From CAYQOX01 sp964419335 (lineage in GTDB: Bacteria > Hinthialibacterota > Hinthialibacteria > Hinthialibacterales > Hinthialibacteraceae), in contig CAYQOX010000010.1 in assembly GCA_964419335.1 (NCBI GenBank), forward strand, positions 45,795 to 109,794: DNA of 64,000 bases. Reading direction: 5' to 3'. Made by a program: the position numbers and the translations under genes. The notes under the pieces were generated by a model. That model worked only from the letters and a program-made list of their open reading frames with translations. It was not told the DNA's origin and searched no databases. Numbering within the stretch: position 1 is the first letter of the stretch; each line of letters opens with the position of its first letter. Shown one piece after another: positions 61,135 to 64,000 of this stretch.

Positions 61135-62601
61135 TCATAGCGGCTTGATACGGATATTACGGTAGCCTACGCGGGCTCCATGGTCGGTCAGGAAAATGAA
61201 GCCGTCACGGAGGCGATATTTAAGTTCGTCATAATCATCAAAATTGACGTCTTGGACCACCTGGTCATTGAGTATGACTTTGACGTGTGGGCCATCGCAG
61301 ATGATTTCCATTTCGTTCCATTCTTCAGCAGGTTTGCTCGCGTTGACTTTGGGAGCGAGGACCGCATAGATGGCGCCGGTAGTGTTGGGGGTGGTTCGGT
61401 TGCGGCCGTAGTCACCCAGAATTTGGATTTCAAAGCCAATCTTGGAAGCGCGATTCGCGCGGGGACAGCGCACTTGCACCCCACTGTTGCCGCCTTTTTC
61501 GATAAGGTATTCGAAGCGGAGGATAAAGTCATCGAAGCGATCTTTGGTGCGTACGCTGCCACCGCCGGGAACCCGCCAAAAGGCTCCCTCTTTGACTTCA
61601 AAGCCTTTACGCCCGCGGGAGAGCGGGATCCAAGCATCGGCATTTTCGCCATCGAAGAGACAGATAAAACCTTCTTCGCGTTCTTTTTCGGAGAGGGCTT
61701 CGTTGTTAGGGGTCCAGGGTTCTTCTTCGCGGGAGTCTTTATTCCAATTATCCAAAAATTCGAGATTTTCGGGGGTGTCTTCGAGAAGGAAGTGTTGGCG
61801 TCGGTTCTCCTCTTGGGGTCTGGATTGAAAAAGGAGAACAGGTTTCTCGGAATTCAGGTTTTTATCTTCGGTGATGATCATATCGGCGCCGGGAGCGGCG
61901 ACAACAACCTTGGGAGCGATTTTTTTGAATTCCTGGGCATAAGATTCGGCCTTGGGGCCATTGATCCAGTAGATAAGATAATTTTGATCTTTGAAGTAAT
62001 TGGCGACGGTGCGCACGGTGTTTAAGCGTATTTCGGGATCCTGTGGGGCATCAGGAGGGAAAAGGCGCATGACTCCGTTAAGATCGGCGTAGCACATGCG
62101 GTCGAATAAGTCTTGGTAATGTTCTTTGGCTTTATCTGTGAGCGAGGTTCCATCGGAGGTGACACCGCGAAAATCGAAGGCAAGGGTACGGGCTCCCGCG
62201 TAGGAGAACTTGCTGATCGCACTGACCGAACCTCCAACCCCGTAATCAGGATCGCCGGCTTCGGGAATGAAGAGGGATTGGATCCAGAAGGGAGAGGTGG
62301 AACGATGGAGTTGGTTGTCGATCACTCGAAATTGAGACTCTTCGCGGCGTTCAAGGACTTCCCCATCGGGGGCGATCCGGAAATTGAGACGGCGGTTTTG
62401 GCGGCCGCGTGCACTAAACTCGTAGACTGTTTTACCATCGCGTTCACGTTTTTCGATATTGCGCAGGCGGTAATTTTTGATTTGCTCTTTCATGGCTTCG
62501 GCCACAGGGTCAGGCAAATCTTCCACGTTAATTTCTTCAGTATACGCGGTTGAAAGAGAAATGACGCAGGCCAAAATCGCGATAAAAATGTGCTTGATCA
62601 T
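61135..62601 (-). CDS. Secreted DUF1080 protein with PepSY-like head and unknown middle domain
   Basis: About 488 residues. Signal peptide MIKHIFIAILACVISLS (start at 62601, AGGAG eight bases upstream; the longer frame to 62649 is not supported). Residues ~20-85 form a PepSY-like domain (VAEAMKEQIKNYRLRNIEKR, EVLERREE). A middle region (~90-310) has no recognised family (GAGARTLAFDFRG-like and TVANYFKDQNYLIYWING). The C-terminal ~175 residues are DUF1080, also known as 3-keto-disaccharide hydrolase or glucanase-like concanavalin fold: FICLFDGENADAW, EYLIEKGGNSGVQVRCP and EIQILGDYGRNRTTPNTTGA. It likely acts on carbohydrates in the periplasm or outside. DUF1080 proteins are abundant in Planctomycetes-type bacteria. 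Confidence 0.86.
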   Translation of the reverse strand: MIKHIFIAILACVISLSTAYTEEINVEDLPDPVAEAMKEQIKNYRLRNIEKRERDGKTVYEFSARGRQNRRLNFRIAPDGEVLERREESQFRVIDNQLHRSTSPFWIQSLFIPEAGDPDYGVGGSVSAISKFSYAGARTLAFDFRGVTSDGTSLTDKAKEHYQDLFDRMCYADLNGVMRLFPPDAPQDPEIRLNTVRTVANYFKDQNYLIYWINGPKAESYAQEFKKIAPKVVVAAPGADMIITEDKNLNSEKPVLLFQSRPQEENRRQHFLLEDTPENLEFLDNWNKDSREEEPWTPNNEALSEKEREEGFICLFDGENADAWIPLSRGRKGFEVKEGAFWRVPGGGSVRTKDRFDDFILRFEYLIEKGGNSGVQVRCPRANRASKIGFEIQILGDYGRNRTTPNTTGAIYAVLAPKVNASKPAEEWNEMEIICDGPHVKVILNDQVVQDVNFDDYDELKYRLRDGFIFLTDHGARVGYRNIRIKPL

Positions 62602-62643
62602 AGGAACGTCTCCTAGAAGATTGTTAAAGTTTTTAATTAAGCG

Positions 62644-62737
62644 CATCACGAAAGTGAGTCCTTATTATTGGGACAAACGCCTTGGGGATGTGTTTCCTTT
62701 TCAATTTATCAAAAAGTACTCAAAAACAGGAAAAACC
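62644..62737 (+). repeat. Dispersed repeat, copy D (internally deleted)
   Basis: The left end (CATCACGAAAGTGAGTCC, then GACAAACGCCTTGGGGATG) is joined directly to the right-end sequence TTTCCTTTTCAATTTATCAA and finishes with ACAGGAAAAACC. The GC-rich core is missing, apparently by recombination between TGTTTC-like direct repeats that border it in other copies. It is about 94 bp long. Confidence 0.75.
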
Positions 62738-62882
62738 TTTATTTTGTTTTATCTTATACTTCACGAGTCAAAAAACACCAAGTGGAAGAGAGGATGCAGG
62801 CAGGAACCTCTCTTGGGAGATTGTCCTGCCTGCAGACTCCGATGAATGGTATTCAAATTAATTAAGAAGCAGGAAATGCGAT

Positions 62883-63599
62883 TTATTTGTCCTGTGATTC
62901 CGGCGGATCAACGCGTTTGCCCCAAATCCGGATATCGTCAAAATTGCCGGTGTCATCAAAGGAGCCAACGCCCATACGGCCGATTTTAAAGGTTTTGTCT
63001 TTGGCTTCAATAATGGGTTTGCTCATGTCATCGAAAAAGACTTGGATCGTTCCTTCTTCGGTGTCACGAATAATTCGAACGTGGTGGTATTTGCCTTCTT
63101 CCCACTCGGTACCGTCATTGCGTTTGTGGGCAATGGATTTGCGGGGTTCGCCATTAACAAGAAAGACTGAATTGGCGTGGGGATCAGAATTCGGTGCAGG
63201 GGCGATGTGGACGTAGTAAAAGTGGGAGGGGTCTTGCCAGCCGAAGAAGAGGCAGAGATCCATATGGTTGTAGGGTTCAATGGTGCTTTTCATTTTTACG
63301 TCAAGGATAAAATCGGAAACCCAGAGATCTTTGATTAAGGAGTAGTTGACGGGAGAACGTACCTCGGGTTCGTAGTCGCTTTGCTTGAAGAGGCTGTAGA
63401 CAATGTTGTCGTTGTCTTCGACGGTACGTTTCCAGGCTTCCGGGTCAGTTGGTTCCCAGCGTTCGGCCCTGTCGGTGAAATCCTCGGTGAAGATGAGGGG
63501 AAGTCCGTTTTTCTTCTCGGAGATCTTGTCTTCTTGTCCAGAGGCAAAGGCAGTCATGGTGAGGAGGAGGCTAAGGCTAAGGCACAAATACTTTTTCAT
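62883..63599 (-). CDS. Secreted lectin-like/LamG-like protein
   Basis: 238 residues with a signal peptide (MKKYLCLSLSLLLTMTAFASG). The rest is a concanavalin-type beta-sandwich: EVRSPVNYSLIKDLWVSDFILDVKMKS, NHMDLCLFFGWQDPSHFYYVHIA, YHHVRIIRDTEEGTIQVFFDD and a final NFDDIRIWGKR. These match the pattern of DUF1080/LamG-like domains that bind or cleave carbohydrates. There are no obvious catalytic residues. It shares fold type with the DUF1080 protein at 61135. A AAGGAG site lies close upstream of the ATG. Copy E of the repeat is upstream. Confidence 0.85.
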   Translation of the reverse strand: MKKYLCLSLSLLLTMTAFASGQEDKISEKKNGLPLIFTEDFTDRAERWEPTDPEAWKRTVEDNDNIVYSLFKQSDYEPEVRSPVNYSLIKDLWVSDFILDVKMKSTIEPYNHMDLCLFFGWQDPSHFYYVHIAPAPNSDPHANSVFLVNGEPRKSIAHKRNDGTEWEEGKYHHVRIIRDTEEGTIQVFFDDMSKPIIEAKDKTFKIGRMGVGSFDDTGNFDDIRIWGKRVDPPESQDK

Positions 63600-63822
63600 G
63601 ATAATTATCTCCTTGGGATTATTTTTATAAGGCTTTCCTTTGTATTTTTACTGGATGGAATCAAGTATATCATAATGAATTATTAAAAGTGAACATGCAT
63701 TACGTGGAGAAGAAACAAATAGGGTGGTATTATGGATGGGAAATAGAGTAAAAAGTGGATAAAGGGTCTTTTATTTTCTTTTTAGATTTCGTACAATCCG
63801 ATTTACGTATATGTTTTAAGAT
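63600..63822. other. Intergenic stretch upstream of the lectin-like gene
   Basis: 223 bp, A+T-rich. I see no gene, hairpin or promoter that I would assign confidently. Together with repeat copy E it fills the right edge of the window. Confidence 0.4.
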
Positions 63823-64000
63823 CATCACGAAAGTGAGTCCTTTTTATTGGAGAAAACGCCTTGGGGATGGGTTCTGCTTGTCTCCGCGCGGCCTTAAGGG
63901 CAGCTTGCTCCGAAAGCCGCTCCACACAAGCCCCTTCGGGGTTTTGGTGCGATTCATTCGGATTGAAAAAATCATAGGTCTCGCTATAGAATCATGTCAT
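63823..64000 (+). repeat. Dispersed ~215-bp repeat, copy E (cut by the window end)
   Basis: It begins CATCACGAAAGTGAGTCC and continues through the GC-rich core (CGCGCGGCCTTAAGGGCAGC) to GAATCATGTCAT at the window end. The right end lies outside. By the pattern of other copies, a minus-strand gene is expected to stop just beyond it. Confidence 0.85.

Noticed and set aside
60954..61148. A 64-codon plus-strand frame within repeat copy C
   Set aside because: It lies in the repeat and is only partly similar to the frame in copy B. No start signal and no homologue that I recognise.
61180..62025. Long plus-strand frame antisense to the DUF1080 gene
   Set aside because: It overlaps a clearly coding gene on the other strand with good domain signatures.

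Overview
The window is a gene-dense stretch of bacterial chromosome carrying about 46 protein genes, one initiator tRNA and a family of dispersed non-coding repeats. The organism looks like an uncultured, diderm-type bacterium with meso-DAP peptidoglycan. It has a complete-looking division/cell-wall (dcw) cluster, type IV pilus motor ATPases, a heptosyltransferase-like GT9 enzyme, a DUF1080 protein, GH97, dockerin-like EF hands, and secreted proteins with Thr/Pro-rich linkers. This mix is typical of little-studied lineages around Planctomycetes, Sumerlaeota, Hinthialibacterota or Poribacteria. I cannot assign the phylum from sequence alone. TTG starts are supported by good Shine-Dalgarno spacing in several genes (ABC ATPase, PilT, MFS, ferredoxin-like), so TTG is a regular start codon here.

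Layout. 1-6.0 kb: the tail of a zinc-ribbon protein, a secreted aldose 1-epimerase, and a 1,322-residue secreted Ig-repeat/propeller-like protein. 6.2-8.9 kb: Asp23, an HU-like protein, tRNA-fMet, an FtsB-like protein and enolase, all on the minus strand. 9.3-13.5 kb: an M32 carboxypeptidase, a small unknown protein and a UvrD/PcrA helicase. 13.7-19.2 kb: ABC exporter ATPase and permease, a GH97 glycosidase and an aldo/keto reductase (plus strand). 19.3-26.3 kb: a stand-alone AICAR formyltransferase, galactokinase, a sugar nucleotidyltransferase, a linker-dockerin protein, an MFS transporter, a prepilin-like protein and a GT2 (minus strand). 26.3-27.6 kb: a gene-poor region with repeats and hairpins. 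27.6-43.1 kb: the dcw cluster in transcription order mraZ-rsmH-ftsL-ftsI-murE-mraY-murD-ftsW-murG-murC-ftsQ-ftsA-ftsZ, tightly packed with many 4-bp overlaps and no murF, murB or ddl. 43.6-45.1 kb: a second secreted protein sharing the C-terminal repeat of the 1,322-residue protein. 45.2-55.2 kb: membrane protein, TPR protein, pilB, pilT, pilB (minus strand). 55.4-60.4 kb: an RsbU-type phosphatase, a thioredoxin-fold protein, a GT9 and an unknown helical protein (plus strand). 60.4-64 kb: a thioredoxin-like [2Fe-2S] ferredoxin and two secreted carbohydrate-type domain proteins, separated by repeats.

The two most interesting observations are these. First, a ~215-bp dispersed repeat occurs six times (four nearly full length, one internally deleted, one 3' fragment), always in the same orientation, and usually just after the stop codon of a minus-strand gene. 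Second, a ~45-60 residue protein repeat with the signature LDGYGG(I/V)H...FDIARDLE forms the C-terminal half of two unlinked secreted proteins and may be an undescribed propeller-like module. The window also contains carbohydrate-handling genes (galM, galK, nucleotidyltransferase, GH97, DUF1080, MFS) that suggest extracellular glycan use with intracellular galactose activation. These are not in one operon.
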